Part shown: piece after piece, positions 1 through 7,263 of the stretch | Layout of the letters: the number at the start of each line of letters is the position of its first letter | How positions within the stretch are numbered: the first letter of the stretch is position 1 | Source of the DNA: Flavobacteriaceae bacterium UBA4022 | GTDB lineage: Bacteria > Bacteroidota > Bacteroidia > Flavobacteriales > Flavobacteriaceae | Direction of reading: 5' to 3' | DNA: 49,041 bases | Assembly (NCBI GenBank): GCA_002384055.1 | Contig: DGAU01000003.1 | Span: forward strand, 72,344 to 121,384 | Position numbers and translations under genes: made by a program | Notes under the pieces: model-generated | Databases searched by the model: none | The model's input: the letters and a program-made list of their open reading frames with translations, nothing else | Told to the model about the DNA's origin: nothing

Positions 1-49
1 AGTTGAAGAAGCTGCAACCGAAGAAGCTCCTGCAAAAGAAGAAGAGTAA
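1..49 (+). CDS. rpsP: 30S ribosomal protein S16, C-terminal end (partial)
   Basis: Only the last 15 codons are in the window (frame from base 2, TAA at 47-49). They encode an acidic, alanine-rich tail (VEEAATEEAPAKEEE). Low-complexity Ala/Glu tails of this kind occur on Bacteroidetes S16. The next gene, six bases downstream, is rimM, and rpsP-rimM is the standard order, so S16 is inferred from context and tail composition rather than from the S16 fold itself, which lies outside the window. Confidence 0.7.
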   Translation, partial: VEEAATEEAPAKEEE

Positions 50-55
50 TTTTAG

Positions 56-583
56 ATGATGGACCAAAAAGATTGTTTCTTCCTTGGTAAAATCGTTAAA
101 AAATTCAGTTTTAAAGGCGAACTGCTGGTCAAGTTAGACAGTGATGCGCCGGGACAATTTATAAAAATGGAATCGGTTTTTGTTGAAATCAACAATAACT
201 TGATTCCATTTTTCATTAAACACGCATCATTACACAAAACGGAACTCCTTCGCGTAAAGTTTGAAGATGTTACGGATGAAGAGGCGGCACAAGCCTTGAT
301 TGGTTGTAACTTATACTTACCCCTAAATCTGCTCCCCCGCTTAACAGGCAACAAATTTTATTACCACGAAATAATTGGGTTTCAAATTATCGATACCCAG
401 CTTGGGCCCATCGGAACTATTCATGGTGTCAACGACCAAACCGCACAAGCCCTTTTTGAAATAACCCACAAGGACAAAGAAATTTTGATCCCTATAATCG
501 ATGAATTTATCCATAAGGTAGATCGGTCGACTAAGACTATAGAAGTTACCACACCAGAAGGGCTCATCGACCTTTATATTTAA
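56..583 (+). CDS. rimM: Ribosome maturation factor RimM
   Basis: 175 aa, the normal RimM length. RimM binds ribosomal protein S19 and helps mature the 3' (head) domain of 16S rRNA in the 30S subunit. The N-terminal RimM domain begins with FFLGKIVKKFSFKGELLVK, which matches the family pattern G-x-I-x-K-x-x-G-x-x-G-E-x-x-V. The PRC-barrel domain follows from about residue 98 (KFYYHEIIGFQIID). The gene starts with tandem ATG codons (56 and 59); either is possible. It lies 6 nt after rpsP and its stop codon overlaps the start of the next gene by 1 nt, so all three are probably co-transcribed. Confidence 0.93.
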   Translation: MMDQKDCFFLGKIVKKFSFKGELLVKLDSDAPGQFIKMESVFVEINNNLIPFFIKHASLHKTELLRVKFEDVTDEEAAQALIGCNLYLPLNLLPRLTGNKFYYHEIIGFQIIDTQLGPIGTIHGVNDQTAQALFEITHKDKEILIPIIDEFIHKVDRSTKTIEVTTPEGLIDLYI

Positions 584-1293
584 TGAACCCGTCGTTTCAT
601 TTCAAACAATTTACCATTAATCAAGACCAGTGTGCCATGAAAGTTGGCACAGATGGTGTTTTACTTGGTGCTTGGGTCGACTTGGCAGCATCGCCCGAAA
701 GCATCTTAGATATTGGCTCTGGAACCGGATTAATCGCCCTGCAACTAGCCCAGCGCTCACAGGCTTCAATTATCGACGGCGTTGAGATTGACCCACAAGC
801 ACATGCCCAATGTGTAGAAAATTTCGAAAACTCACTTTGGAACGACCGACTCTTCTGTTACCATGTGAGCATTCAAGAATTCACACAAGAACTACTCGAG
901 CCTTATGACCTTATCGTGGCGAACCCCCCTTATTTCGCTCATGCACCGAACACCGATTTATCCCGTGATCGCGCGCGGAACAAGGCGCATTTGTCCTTTG
1001 AATCATTGATTTCTTGTTCGGCCCAACTCTTGGCACCCGAAGGGCTCTTTGCTATCATTATTCCCGCCCCCGAGGCCAATTCATTTATCGCCTTAGCCCA
1101 AAAACATCAATTATTTCTGAGACGGATTTGTCAGGTAAAAGGACAGCCATCCTCTGCCACAAAAAGATGTCTATTAGAATTTAGTTTTGCTCAGAACACA
1201 CCAGTGGAAACATCTTTAGTGATCGAAAATTCGCGACACAACTACACGGATCAGTACATTGCCTTGGTCTCAGAATTTTATTTGAAAATGTAG
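583..1293 (+). CDS. trmN6: tRNA1(Val) (adenine(37)-N6)-methyltransferase family protein
   Basis: 236 aa Rossmann-fold, SAM-dependent methyltransferase. SAM motif I is LDIGSGTGLIALQLAQ near residue 42, and the N6-adenine methyltransferase motif IV is NPPYF near residue 111. The combination with an N-terminal FHFKQF segment and KVGTDGVLLGAW fits the TrmN6/YfiC family, which methylates A37 of tRNA1(Val). The start ATG overlaps the rimM stop (TAATG), so translation is probably coupled. The only uncertainty is the exact tRNA or rRNA substrate in this organism. Confidence 0.88.
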   Translation: MNPSFHFKQFTINQDQCAMKVGTDGVLLGAWVDLAASPESILDIGSGTGLIALQLAQRSQASIIDGVEIDPQAHAQCVENFENSLWNDRLFCYHVSIQEFTQELLEPYDLIVANPPYFAHAPNTDLSRDRARNKAHLSFESLISCSAQLLAPEGLFAIIIPAPEANSFIALAQKHQLFLRRICQVKGQPSSATKRCLLEFSFAQNTPVETSLVIENSRHNYTDQYIALVSEFYLKM

Positions 1294-1313
1294 GACTTTC
1301 GATAGGGTATTTC

Positions 1314-1321
1314 TACATTTG
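1314..1321 (+). promoter_or_regulatory. Bacteroidetes -7 box (TACATTTG) before acyl-CoA dehydrogenase
   Basis: TACATTTG matches the Bacteroidetes -7 consensus TAnnTTTG and lies 20 nt before the ATG of the dehydrogenase. No TTG lies at the ideal 17-23 nt spacing, so the -33 element is weak or absent. Confidence 0.45.
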
Positions 1322-1341
1322 CATCATAAAAATCACCAACT

Positions 1342-2520
1342 ATGAAACCTGATTTATTCGAATCACCTGATTACTACAACTTGGATGACCTGCTTACCGA
1401 AGAACATAAGTTAATTCGTGATGCCGCAAGAGCATGGGTCAAAAGAGATGTATCGCCGATCATTGAAGAGGCCGCTCAAAACGCGGAATTCCCTAAATCG
1501 ATCATCCCAGGATTAGCAGAAATTGGTGCATTTGGACCTTATATTCCAGAAGAGTATGGCGGCGCAGGTCTTGACCACATATCATACGGCTTGATCATGC
1601 AAGAAATAGAACGCGGTGATAGCGGTGTGCGCAGTACAGCCTCGGTACAATCATCATTAGTGATGTATCCTATTTGGCAATACGGCTCAGAAGCGCAAAG
1701 ACAAAAATACCTGCCCAAACTTGCTTCGGGAGAATTTATGGGCGCTTTTGGCCTCACTGAACCCGACTTCGGTAGTAACCCAGCAGGTATGGTCACCAAC
1801 TACAAAGACATGGGCGATCATTATTTATTGAATGGAGCTAAGCTTTGGATCTCTAATGCGCCATTTTGTGATATTGCAATCGTCTGGGCTAAAAACGAAG
1901 AAGGACGCATCCATGGACTTATTGTGGAACGTGGTATGGAAGGGTTTACCACTCCAGAAACACACAATAAATGGTCGCTTCGCGCCTCTGCAACGGGCGA
2001 ATTACTCTTCCAAGATGTCAAAGTCCCCAAAGAAAATTTGTTGCCCAATAAATCAGGTCTTGGCGCCCCACTAGGGTGTTTGGATTCTGCTCGTTTCGGC
2101 ATTGCATGGGGTGTTATCGGTGCTGCTATGGACTGCTATGACACAGCACTGCGTTACGCAAAGCAACGGATACAATTCGGCAAACCCATTGCAGCATTTC
2201 AGTTACAGCAAAAGAAACTTGCCGAAATGATAACAGAAATCACCAAGGCCCAGCTGCTCGCCTACCGTTTAGGTCAGTTAAAAAACGAAGGCAAAGCCAC
2301 GACAAGCCAAATATCTATGGCTAAAAGAAACAATGTCGATATGGCCATCAAGATTGCTCGCGAAGCCAGACAAATATTGGGAGGCATGGGCATCACTGGG
2401 GAATATAGCATCATGCGTCATATGATGAATCTCGAGAGTGTCATTACCTACGAAGGAACCCACGACATTCATTTACTGATTACGGGACTGGATATTACAG
2501 GAGAAAACGCCTTCAAATAA
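1342..2520 (+). CDS. Acyl-CoA dehydrogenase, glutaryl-CoA dehydrogenase type
   Basis: 392 aa flavoprotein of the acyl-CoA dehydrogenase family. It has the substrate/FAD-contact segment GAFGLTEPDFGSNPAGM (about residue 134), the FAD motif RIQFGKPIAAFQLQQ, and the C-terminal catalytic glutamate in TYEGTHDIH (about residue 374). The EGTHDIH ending, the RSTASVQSSL segment and the overall length are typical of glutaryl-CoA dehydrogenase, which oxidises and decarboxylates glutaryl-CoA to crotonyl-CoA in lysine and tryptophan degradation. Another short or branched acyl-CoA substrate cannot be excluded. The gene stands alone between its own -7 box and a strong terminator. A saccharopine dehydrogenase family gene at 23.2 kb could feed the same pathway. 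Confidence 0.85.
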   Translation: MKPDLFESPDYYNLDDLLTEEHKLIRDAARAWVKRDVSPIIEEAAQNAEFPKSIIPGLAEIGAFGPYIPEEYGGAGLDHISYGLIMQEIERGDSGVRSTASVQSSLVMYPIWQYGSEAQRQKYLPKLASGEFMGAFGLTEPDFGSNPAGMVTNYKDMGDHYLLNGAKLWISNAPFCDIAIVWAKNEEGRIHGLIVERGMEGFTTPETHNKWSLRASATGELLFQDVKVPKENLLPNKSGLGAPLGCLDSARFGIAWGVIGAAMDCYDTALRYAKQRIQFGKPIAAFQLQQKKLAEMITEITKAQLLAYRLGQLKNEGKATTSQISMAKRNNVDMAIKIAREARQILGGMGITGEYSIMRHMMNLESVITYEGTHDIHLLITGLDITGENAFK

Positions 2521-2542
2521 TGCAATAAAAAAAATCAATAAC

Positions 2543-2578
2543 AAAGGCTTTAATGCTGACATTAAAGCCTTTTATTTT
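2543..2578 (+). terminator. Strong Rho-independent terminator
   Basis: A perfect 13-bp stem (2543-2555 pairing with 2560-2572) with a CTGA tetraloop runs into a T-rich stretch (TTTATTTT). It closes the acyl-CoA dehydrogenase transcript. A candidate upstream ATG for the next gene (2553) lies inside this stem, which argues against that start. Confidence 0.9.
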
Positions 2579-2594
2579 GTCAAAAAATAAAGCA

Positions 2595-3371
2595 ATGATC
2601 TCTAGCGTAGCCACCCAAATCAAAGAGCTCCAAAACCAACTCATCCATCACCCCTTATATAAAGAGATAAGGACCCCTGCAGATTTGCGGTTATTTATGG
2701 AGCATCACGTATTTGCCGTTTGGGACTTCATGTCTTTATTGAAAGGGCTGCAGATACAGCTCACCGGCACTACACTTCCTTGGGTGCCGATAGGATCGCC
2801 TGAGACCCGTTATCTCATTAATGAAATCGTCGTTGCCGAAGAAACAGATCTCAACCTATATGGGAAAAGACAGAGTCACTTTGAAATGTACCTCGGCGCT
2901 ATGCAAAAGGCTGGCGCTCAAACCAAAACAATAGATCGCTTTATAGAATATATCGTAGGCGGCATGGATTATCAAAAAGCGCTTCAACATGCTGGGGCTC
3001 CTGATGCGGTTTGCCAATTTGTTCAATTTACATTCTCAGTGCTCGAGACCCAACAGCCTCACAAAATCGCAGCCGCATTCACTTTTGGCCGAGAGGACTT
3101 AATTCCTCAAATGTTTACAGCCATAATAGATGCCATTCAGAATCAATTCCCAGAAGAAGACTTAGCCGAATTCAGTTATTACTTCCATCGGCATATTGAG
3201 CTAGATGATGATACTCATGGCCCATTAGCATTATCTATGATCGAGCAACTGTGTGGTGATGATCTTCAAAAGTGGGCTGATGTGCTGGCCGTATCTCAGG
3301 CAGCGTTAAAACACCGCATTTTGCTTTGGGAAGGGATTCTTTGCCATATTAAAAACCCTGTATTGGCCTAA
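2595..3371 (+). CDS. DUF3050 family protein (helical, heme-oxygenase-like fold suspected)
   Basis: About 258 aa from the ATG at 2595. The in-frame ATG at 2553 lies within the terminator hairpin of the previous gene and adds 14 non-conserved residues, so 2595 is preferred. The protein is all-helical in appearance and resembles DUF3050. Possible metal ligands cluster in helices: E36-H37-H38, E77/E82/E83, H95, and H198-x-H200-x3-D204-x3-H208. A final H-x3-D-x(2-3)-H helix plus an early Glu/His helix resembles heme-oxygenase-like diiron proteins, but this is inference and the spacing is not exact. No operon partner; it faces the ferredoxin operon tail-to-tail 5 nt away. Confidence 0.7.
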   Translation: MISSVATQIKELQNQLIHHPLYKEIRTPADLRLFMEHHVFAVWDFMSLLKGLQIQLTGTTLPWVPIGSPETRYLINEIVVAEETDLNLYGKRQSHFEMYLGAMQKAGAQTKTIDRFIEYIVGGMDYQKALQHAGAPDAVCQFVQFTFSVLETQQPHKIAAAFTFGREDLIPQMFTAIIDAIQNQFPEEDLAEFSYYFHRHIELDDDTHGPLALSMIEQLCGDDLQKWADVLAVSQAALKHRILLWEGILCHIKNPVLA

Positions 3372-3376
3372 AAATA

Positions 3377-3703
3377 TCAGTATTCGGGAGCTATAGTAAG
3401 GGTCAAGCCGTCCAGTTCTGATTTGAGATAAATCTGACAGCCTAAACGGCTATTGTCTTGGATAAAGAATGCATCGGCGAGCATGGCCCGCTCATCATCA
3501 CTTTGTTCTGGAAGTTGCTCGTGGGCCGTTACATAACATTGACAGGAGGCGCACATGGCCATGCCACCGCAAACACCGATAGTACCCTCCGGAGCTAATT
3601 CATAGGCACGAATCAATTCCATAATGGTCATGTTCATATCTGTTGGCGCCATCACTTTATGGGCTACCCCTTCGCGATCGACTATCGTGACTTGAATTTC
3701 CAT
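3377..3703 (-). CDS. 2Fe-2S ferredoxin
   Basis: 108 aa adrenodoxin/Isc-type ferredoxin. The cluster ligands are readable as C-x5-C-x2-C (CGGMAMCASC, about residues 45-54) and a final Cys in NSRLGCQIYL near residue 89. It carries electrons at low potential. It is the last gene of the mrp-nifU-reductase-ferredoxin operon and lies 7 nt after the ferredoxin-NADP reductase, which is its probable electron donor. The C-terminus is shorter than in Isc ferredoxins, with no extra domain. Its likely jobs are Fe-S cluster assembly or electron supply to other oxygenases; the operon favours the former. Confidence 0.9.
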   Translation of the reverse strand: MEIQVTIVDREGVAHKVMAPTDMNMTIMELIRAYELAPEGTIGVCGGMAMCASCQCYVTAHEQLPEQSDDERAMLADAFFIQDNSRLGCQIYLKSELDGLTLTIAPEY

Positions 3704-3710
3704 AAGACGT

Positions 3711-4763
3711 TTAATCTATCGATTTTATAACAGACTTTGGCGCCTGTTTATGGGTGCCATCAAAACCTTCAACGCCGCCAACAGTGGTATATTTCATGAC
3801 GTGTTTTTTGCCCGGATTGATCCTCTGATAGGCACTCTGGCACATCAAGGTCGCCTCGTGAAAGCCACACAAGATCAACTTGAGTTTTCCCGGGTAGGTG
3901 TTGACATCTCCAATGGCATAAACACCCGGGATATTAGTCTGGTAGTCCAGCGAATTATCAACTTTAATAGCATTTTTTTCAATATCTAAGCCCCAATTTG
4001 CCATGGGACCTAGTTTTGGTGCAAGGCCAAAAAGCGGGATAAAGGCATCACAAGAATACGTGATCTGACCATCATCGGTCTTTATGACAAGGGATTCCAA
4101 ATCATCCGTGCCCCCAACACCGATCACCTCTCCTGGGGTAATTAAACGAATGCGACCTTGATCTTTGAGCTGCTGGACCTTTTCGACACTGTCTAAGGCA
4201 CCCCGAAACTCATTACGGCGATGAACCAAGGTTACCGAGGCCGCAACATCTGCCAAAAAAATAGTCCAATCAAGGGCAGAATCGCCACCACCGGCAAGGA
4301 CCACGTGTTTACCGCGATAATTTTCCGGATCTTTAATAAAGTAGGTCACGCCTTTATCCTCGTACTGAACTAAATTTTCAATAGGTGGTTTCCTGGGCTC
4401 AAAACTACCAAGCCCCCCCGCAATAGCCACAATAGGTGCCTGATGTTTTGTCCCCTTATTGGTGGTGACCAAAAATGTGCCATCCTCCAAATTTTCTAAT
4501 GTCTCGGCACGTTCGCCCAAAGTAAATCCAGGATCAAAAGGCTTGATCTGCTCGAGTAATTTTGCCGTCAAATCTCCAGCTAAAATCTCAGGATAGGCAG
4601 GAATATCGTATATCGGTTTTTTGGGATAAATTTCACTGCATTGACCTCCAGGCTGCCCCAGCGCGTCGATCAAGTGGCAATGCAATTTCAGCAAGCCCGC
4701 TTCAAAAACAGTAAAGAGACCCGTGGGACCCGCCCCAATAATTAAAATATCCGTCTTGATCAT
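3711..4763 (-). CDS. Ferredoxin--NADP(+) reductase, thioredoxin reductase-like type
   Basis: 350 aa FAD/NAD(P) protein of the YumC-like (TrxR-type) ferredoxin reductase family. The N-terminal FAD-binding motif is IIGAGPTGLF; the second dinucleotide-binding motif is VVLAGGGDSALDW near residue 160; and the C-terminal FAD contact is VYAIGDVNTYPGKLKLI near residue 285. The CxxC redox site of true thioredoxin reductases is absent in the middle domain, which supports FNR over TrxR. It reduces ferredoxin with NADPH, or the reverse. The adjoining ferredoxin gene 7 nt downstream is the natural partner. Confidence 0.9.
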   Translation of the reverse strand: MIKTDILIIGAGPTGLFTVFEAGLLKLHCHLIDALGQPGGQCSEIYPKKPIYDIPAYPEILAGDLTAKLLEQIKPFDPGFTLGERAETLENLEDGTFLVTTNKGTKHQAPIVAIAGGLGSFEPRKPPIENLVQYEDKGVTYFIKDPENYRGKHVVLAGGGDSALDWTIFLADVAASVTLVHRRNEFRGALDSVEKVQQLKDQGRIRLITPGEVIGVGGTDDLESLVIKTDDGQITYSCDAFIPLFGLAPKLGPMANWGLDIEKNAIKVDNSLDYQTNIPGVYAIGDVNTYPGKLKLILCGFHEATLMCQSAYQRINPGKKHVMKYTTVGGVEGFDGTHKQAPKSVIKSID

Positions 4764-4782
4764 GGCATGTCGCTTCAGTAAT

Positions 4783-5019
4783 TCAAATATTGACTACTTC
4801 TAATATTTCTGGGGCATGATTTTGAATGGTCATGGCCACACCGCTCTTAAGGGTCATTTGATTAACGGAACAATCCACACATGCACCCTCTAAACGCACC
4901 GTTACTTTGGTTCCATGCTCAATAGAAACCAAGACAATGTCTCCGCCATCATTTTGCAAAAATGGCCGAATTTCTTCTAAGGCGGCCTCAACTTTTTTAA
5001 TCAAATTTTCTTGGCTCAT
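4783..5019 (-). CDS. NifU C-terminal domain Fe-S carrier
   Basis: 78 aa, a stand-alone NifU C-terminal (Nfu-type) domain. The cluster-binding C-x2-C is in CVDCSVNQMTLKSGV (about residue 47), preceded by the usual RPFLQNDGGDIVLVSI segment. Proteins of this type receive an Fe-S cluster and pass it to apo-targets. It lies 2 nt after mrp and 19 nt before the ferredoxin reductase gene, so it is part of a four-gene Fe-S operon. Confidence 0.93.
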   Translation of the reverse strand: MSQENLIKKVEAALEEIRPFLQNDGGDIVLVSIEHGTKVTVRLEGACVDCSVNQMTLKSGVAMTIQNHAPEILEVVNI

Positions 5020-5021
5020 GA

Positions 5022-6155
5022 TTATTTTTTTATCGCACTACAGCCTGCCATAGTGGTTATTTTAATAGCCTCAGTAGGAGGTAATTGATCATTTCTTAAT
5101 ACCGTTTGCGCAACAACATTGCGGGTAACGGCCACAAATGCATCCGCAACAGGTGATCCAACTTGTAACGCAGCCGGGCGTCCAATATCTCCCGATTCAC
5201 GAATACTTTGCACTAAAGGAATTTCTCCTAAAAATGGAATGTCGAGGTCTTCTGCCAAATTTGCGGCACCGGACTGTCCAAAAATATAATACTTATGATC
5301 TGGAAGTTCCTCTGGCGTAAAATAAGACATATTCTCAACAACCCCCAGCACGGGAACTTGGATGTGTTCTTGAGCAAACATCGCCACTCCCTTTCGGGCA
5401 TCGGCCAGGGCAATAGTCTGTGGGGTGCTGACGACCACGGCGCCAGTTATCGGCAGGGCTTGCATCAGACTCAAGTGGATATCACCCGTTCCTGGAGGTA
5501 AATCCAAAAGGAGAAAATCTAATTCGCCCCATGCCGCGTCAAAAATCAATTGGTTAAGTGCTTTTGCCGCCATTGGCCCGCGCCATATGACCGCTTGATT
5601 GGGCTGTGTGAAAAACCCAATGGACAATATTTTTACGCCATATTGCTCAACAGGTTTCATTTTGCTTTTGCCATCCACATTGATCGAAAGCGGGCGTTCA
5701 TTGGCCACATCGAACATTAATGGAATAGACGGACCATAAATATCAGCGTCCAATACACCTACTTTAAATCCCATTTCGCTCAGAGTAATGGCCAAATTGG
5801 CCGTTACTGTAGACTTTCCTACCCCTCCTTTACCAGAAGCAACGGCCACAATATTTTTGATTCCCGCAATAGGCTTACCCTTGATCAATTGTGGGTTTTG
5901 GTCGGGCTGTGCGGCCTTGACGACCAATTTTAATTTCACGACAATATCAGACCCAAACGCCTTCTGCAACAAATCAGTCACATCCTTTTCGATGCGCTTT
6001 TTGATGTGAAGTGCTGGAGTGGCAATATTCATGTCGATGATAATTTCTCGATCAAAGACCACAATATTGGTCACTGCTCCGCTTTCACTAATACTGCGAC
6101 CTTCGCCAGGAAGTGAAAGTTGCGTCAGTAGATTAAGAATTTCTTTTTTTGTCAT
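5022..6155 (-). CDS. mrp: Mrp/ApbC/NBP35-family ATPase, Fe-S cluster carrier
   Basis: 377 aa. An N-terminal MIP18/DUF59 domain (about residues 1-80) is followed by a ParA/MinD-like ATPase with deviant Walker A GKGGVGKS (about 108-115) and LLLDLPPGTGDIHL. Mrp/ApbC proteins bind and transfer Fe-S clusters in the cytosol. In most homologues a CxxC follows the ENMS-Y-F segment and holds a bridging cluster in the dimer; here that site reads FTPEELPDHKYYIFG with no cysteine. First gene of the operon mrp-nifU-FNR-ferredoxin, preceded by a TTG-N21-TATATTTG promoter. Confidence 0.92.
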   Translation of the reverse strand: MTKKEILNLLTQLSLPGEGRSISESGAVTNIVVFDREIIIDMNIATPALHIKKRIEKDVTDLLQKAFGSDIVVKLKLVVKAAQPDQNPQLIKGKPIAGIKNIVAVASGKGGVGKSTVTANLAITLSEMGFKVGVLDADIYGPSIPLMFDVANERPLSINVDGKSKMKPVEQYGVKILSIGFFTQPNQAVIWRGPMAAKALNQLIFDAAWGELDFLLLDLPPGTGDIHLSLMQALPITGAVVVSTPQTIALADARKGVAMFAQEHIQVPVLGVVENMSYFTPEELPDHKYYIFGQSGAANLAEDLDIPFLGEIPLVQSIRESGDIGRPAALQVGSPVADAFVAVTRNVVAQTVLRNDQLPPTEAIKITTMAGCSAIKK

Positions 6156-6189
6156 GAATTTAGGCCGTATTTAGAATTGTTCTAAAGGA

Positions 6190-6221
6190 CAAATATACCG
6201 AGAAAACTTCGTTTTCCACAA
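6190..6221 (-). promoter_or_regulatory. Bacteroidetes-type promoter of the mrp operon
   Basis: On the minus strand, TTG (6221-6219) is followed after 21 nt by TATATTTG (6197-6190), a full match to the -33/-7 architecture of Bacteroidetes sigma-A promoters. The predicted transcription start is near 6184, about 28 nt before the mrp ATG. Confidence 0.7.
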
Positions 6222-6224
6222 CCA

Positions 6225-6249
6225 AAACCGGATTTGAAATCCTGGGTTT
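6225..6249 (-). terminator. Probable terminator hairpin of the trmB-lysE-alkyltransferase unit
   Basis: AAACC-GGATT pairs with AATCC-(TG)-GGTTT around a TGA loop: ten base pairs with a 2-nt bulge. It begins in the stop codon region of the alkyltransferase-like gene and is followed on the minus strand by GGTTTTGGTTG. The T-tract is short, so this is a weak terminator candidate. Confidence 0.4.
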
Positions 6250-6604
6250 AGCCTGGCGTGTGGTCCTTAAGACTTATCTCAGACAGCCCCTTTGGATCCC
6301 ATAGGACTTGATCCAAGTCTTGAACTTTGTTCGCAACCACCCGAACGCCCTCGCTTTCAAGCATTTTTTGCATCAAACCGTGACCTGGAAAGTGATGTTG
6401 CCCTGTCAATAGGCCTTGCCGATTTACCACACGATGCGCCGGCACATCAGCCAATTGATGCGACGCATTCATCGCCCAACCCACCATGCGCGCACTTTGT
6501 GGCGCACCAAGACATCTGGCAATTAGACCATAAGTGCAGACACGTCCGGCAGGGATTTGGCGAACGATCTCATAGACCTGAGCAAAAAAACCATCTTGGC
6601 TCAT
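6248..6604 (-). CDS. Alkyltransferase-like protein (MGMT family, no active-site Cys)
   Basis: About 118 aa, containing only the DNA-binding domain of O6-alkylguanine-DNA alkyltransferase. The helix-turn-helix and Arg-finger segment (SARMVGWAMN) and the TYG element are present. The active-site motif normally PCHR reads PAHR (about residues 55-58), so alkyl transfer to cysteine is impossible. Proteins of this class (Atl) bind O6-alkylguanine and flag it for nucleotide excision repair. The ATG at 6604 lies 2 nt after the lysE stop and is preferred; an upstream ATG at 6622 would overlap lysE by 16 nt. Last gene of the trmB-lysE unit. Confidence 0.88.
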   Translation of the reverse strand: MSQDGFFAQVYEIVRQIPAGRVCTYGLIARCLGAPQSARMVGWAMNASHQLADVPAHRVVNRQGLLTGQHHFPGHGLMQKMLESEGVRVVANKVQDLDQVLWDPKGLSEISLKDHTPG

Positions 6605-6606
6605 GG

Positions 6607-7248
6607 CTATATTTGTTGCCAAATTCGTACCATAGTAATGACCGAAACAAAAGCTGTAATCGACCCGAGTAAATAGTTCACATTAAAACTAAATTTACCC
6701 ACTGGCAGACGTTTATGGAAGAAATAAGTATAAACAATGAGCATGGAGAACGTCCCCAAGCCTGCCCCAAACACAGCCAAACCAACCAAAGAAGTGTCCC
6801 ATGAGAACCAACCGAAGGAACTAAAGGTAATGCTGACATAAACCCAATAAGGAATAGGCAAGAGGTTCAAAGCCCCCAATAAAACACCATAAAAAAAGCG
6901 ATTAGTTTTGGAGCGCTTTATCCCTGAAGGTATTTCTCGCCGACTGTCTTTAGCCAAAAGAAAAAAGTAAACGGTCAGCGCCAAAAATATTCCTAAGCCT
7001 ACTTTTTGAAGTAAATCAATAATCTCAGGATGTCCATCTAGATAACGCGCAAAAACGAGGCCAATATAGCACTGTACGCACACAACCAAACTCACGCCTA
7101 AAGAAAATAAAACAGCGGGTTTTATCCCTTGTTTGACCCCAATCTTAGCCGCGGTCATATTGAGCAGACCCGGAGGAATCAGTCCAATAAACGAAGCGAC
7201 GTAACCCACAATAAGATTAATAAGAGCGGCCATATAATCCGTTTGCAA
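6607..7248 (-). CDS. LysE-family transporter
   Basis: 213 aa inner-membrane protein with about six hydrophobic segments. It starts NLIVGYVASFIGLIPPGLLNMTAAKIGVKQG, close to the LysE/RhtB N-terminal signature (G-x-x-P-G-P-x-x). The family exports amino acids or related small molecules; the substrate here is unknown. An alternative in-frame ATG is at 7233. It lies 15 nt after trmB and 2 nt before the alkyltransferase-like gene, suggesting one transcript although the functions look unrelated. Confidence 0.82.
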   Translation of the reverse strand: MQTDYMAALINLIVGYVASFIGLIPPGLLNMTAAKIGVKQGIKPAVLFSLGVSLVVCVQCYIGLVFARYLDGHPEIIDLLQKVGLGIFLALTVYFFLLAKDSRREIPSGIKRSKTNRFFYGVLLGALNLLPIPYWVYVSITFSSFGWFSWDTSLVGLAVFGAGLGTFSMLIVYTYFFHKRLPVGKFSFNVNYLLGSITAFVSVITMVRIWQQI

Positions 7249-7263
7249 AATTGAATATAACGA

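Noticed and set aside
2553..2594. Earlier ATG for the DUF3050 gene
   Set aside because: It lies inside the perfect terminator stem of the previous gene and its residues are not family-like.
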